From Trachelipus rathkii (taxonomy: Eukaryota; Arthropoda; Malacostraca; Isopoda; Trachelipodidae), in assembly GCA_015478945.1 (NCBI GenBank), contig JABUQX010103577.1:27501-37500 (forward strand): a DNA stretch of 10,000 nucleotides, written 5' to 3'. The notes beneath the pieces are model-generated. The model had not been told where the DNA came from, ran no database searches, and saw only the letters and a program-made list of their open reading frames with translations. The position numbers were made by a program, and so were the translations under genes. Every line of letters starts with the position of its first letter. Positions within the stretch are counted from its first letter, which is position 1. Shown in pieces: positions 9,584 to 10,000 of the stretch.

Positions 9584-9584
9584 T
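8718..9584. repeat. Unit 10 (last copy, truncated in its TA tract)
   Basis: The unit has its subrepeat block at 8773-9162, non-repeated segment at 9163-9480 and TA tract at 9481-9584. It lacks the CTCCCAATGTATCTGGCAAC closing sequence of the other copies, because the array ends here. Subrepeat 6 (about 8970-8993) reads GGTCATGTAACCCCAATATA, the form normally found in subrepeat 1, in place of the usual CACGTG core. The dyad is intact at 9438-9450. Its TA tract is atypical at the left (TAAATTTAATAAATTATACA). Confidence 0.92.
9481..9584. repeat. TA-rich microsatellite at the array end
   Basis: The left part is mixed AT (AAATTTAATAAATTATACAT) and the right part nearly pure TA. It runs directly into the non-repeat flank at ATATGCTATAGGG, so the array boundary lies inside TA DNA. 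Confidence 0.93.
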
Positions 9585-9797
9585 GCTATAGGGAGGCTAC
9601 ACCCCCCTTACTATAATAATTATGTATACCACCATTGTAAGGATAGAAATCTTTTGTGTAAAATAATTGTAACGGTCTTATGTTTATAATTCAAAATACT
9701 TGTGAGGGCGAATGACGGGCGCTCAGGGGGAAGGCCTAAGAGAAAGGATCTTGGGAGAAAGGCAGTCTGTCTTGAGTGAGAGAAGAGAAGACATGTG

Positions 9798-9830
9798 TGA
9801 GGGTGCCGGCACGGCAGGCCGGCACCTTCA
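9798..9830. other. GC-rich hairpin in the flank
   Basis: The arm TGAGGGTGCCGGC (9798-9810) pairs with GCCGGCACCTTCA (9818-9830) around a seven-base loop ACGGCAG. This gives 13 pairs with one G-T. The inner nine pairs are perfect and mostly GC, in a region that is otherwise AT-rich. It could act as a structured RNA element or a terminus of a mobile element; function is unknown. Confidence 0.7.
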
Positions 9831-9905
9831 AATTATATTAAACATTCCTTAATATACCGATCTTAATTGTGAACTTTTACTGTGATTCGTGAGAGACAAT
9901 ATTAA

Positions 9906-9992
9906 TTAATCGAAGCCCCATGTTATAGAAGAAGGGGCAATTAAGAAAGACTTAGCGCAGAAAAAAGCCAGCTAAGATTATAATTCGATTAA
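9906..9992. other. Possible three-helix junction fold
   Basis: TTAATCGAA (9906-9914) is complementary to TTCGATTAA (9984-9992). Inside it are two further stems: GCCCC (9915-9919) with GGGGC (9934-9938), directly abutting the outer stem, and CTTAGC (9951-9956) with GCTAAG (9971-9976). Together they can form a closed three-way junction. The individual arms are short, so chance is a real alternative. No tRNA or hammerhead core fits. Confidence 0.35.
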
Positions 9993-10000
9993 CCTGTCTC

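Larger units (their letters stand above)
1..9584. repeat. Tandem array of ~0.9 kb complex satellite units (one partial plus ten copies)
   Basis: A direct-repeat array fills almost the whole window. The marker block TGCTTTTGTATTTCG recurs at 483, 1374, 2354, 3238, 4140, 5037, 5983, 6866, 7800 and 8718 (a few copies carry one-base changes), giving periods of 891, 980, 884, 902, 897, 946, 883, 934 and 918. All copies are in the same orientation. Each holds, in order, a lead, a minisatellite block, a conserved non-repeated segment and a TA microsatellite. The array continues beyond the left edge of the window and stops inside a TA tract near 9584. Copies differ mainly by one-base indels and by TA-tract length. 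This is satellite or large-minisatellite DNA; no open frame runs through a unit. Identity of the family is unknown to me. Confidence 0.96.
9585..10000. other. Non-repetitive right flank, no gene recognised
   Basis: This stretch shows no similarity to the satellite unit and has mixed composition, including GC-rich patches (GGGCGAATGACGGGCGCTCA at 9706-9725) absent from the array. Open frames are all short and I recognise no protein in them. It begins CTATAGGGAGGCTACACCCC. A TGTAACGG at 9668 could be read as the start of a long terminal repeat, but no matching end, primer-binding site or polyprotein is in view. It may be unique DNA, a transposable-element edge or a spacer boundary. Confidence 0.6.

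Noticed and set aside
9668..10000. Helitron or LTR terminus in the flank
   Set aside because: The hairpin at 9798-9830 is not followed within about 12 bases by a CTRR end. No terminal repeat pair, primer-binding site or target duplication can be seen.

Overview
The window is almost entirely one tandem satellite-like array of complex units (positions 1 to about 9584), followed by about 416 bases of unrelated, non-repetitive sequence (9585-10000). I see no credible protein-coding gene, no rRNA and no tRNA. The combination of long TA microsatellites, large complex tandem units, strong A+T richness and absence of dense coding points to a nuclear eukaryotic genome. An invertebrate animal, for example an arthropod or crustacean, would fit, but nothing in the sequence proves the taxon.

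The array has one truncated copy at the left edge (1-482) and ten copies of roughly 880-980 bases. Using the conserved TGCTTTTGTATTTCG block as phase marker, they start at 483, 1374, 2354, 3238, 4140, 5037, 5983, 6866, 7800 and 8718. Every unit has the same three-part layout. First comes a lead of about 55 bases and a block of about 390 bases made of about ten degenerate 34-36 base subrepeats (two of them extended to about 57). Each subrepeat carries a palindromic core of the type GGGTCANNTGACCC, followed by an AATATAAAG-like stretch and a CAAGCAACTG-like tail. Second is a segment of about 315 bases that is not internally repeated; it is rich in CTCT, ends with a CCGTTAGTAACGG dyad and is well conserved among copies. 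Third is a TA-rich microsatellite of about 100-195 bases, the main source of unit length variation.

The subrepeat block is itself hierarchical: subrepeats 3-6 look like an old duplicate of 7-10. Some copies carry patches that match a different subrepeat position, which indicates conversion or unequal exchange. Some units share private variants with non-neighbouring units (6 with 10, 4 with 8). Many differences between copies are single-base indels, often in homopolymers, so part of the divergence may be long-read consensus error rather than biology.

The array ends inside the last TA tract. The right flank is different in composition and holds a strong GC-rich hairpin (9798-9830) and a possible three-helix fold (9906-9992). 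It could be the edge of a transposable element, an rDNA-spacer-type boundary or plain unique DNA; the sequence does not decide. The most interesting signal is the roughly 100-fold reiteration of an E-box / inverted GGTCA half-site module, each copy beside a TATAAAG-like stretch and packaged with unwinding-prone TA DNA.
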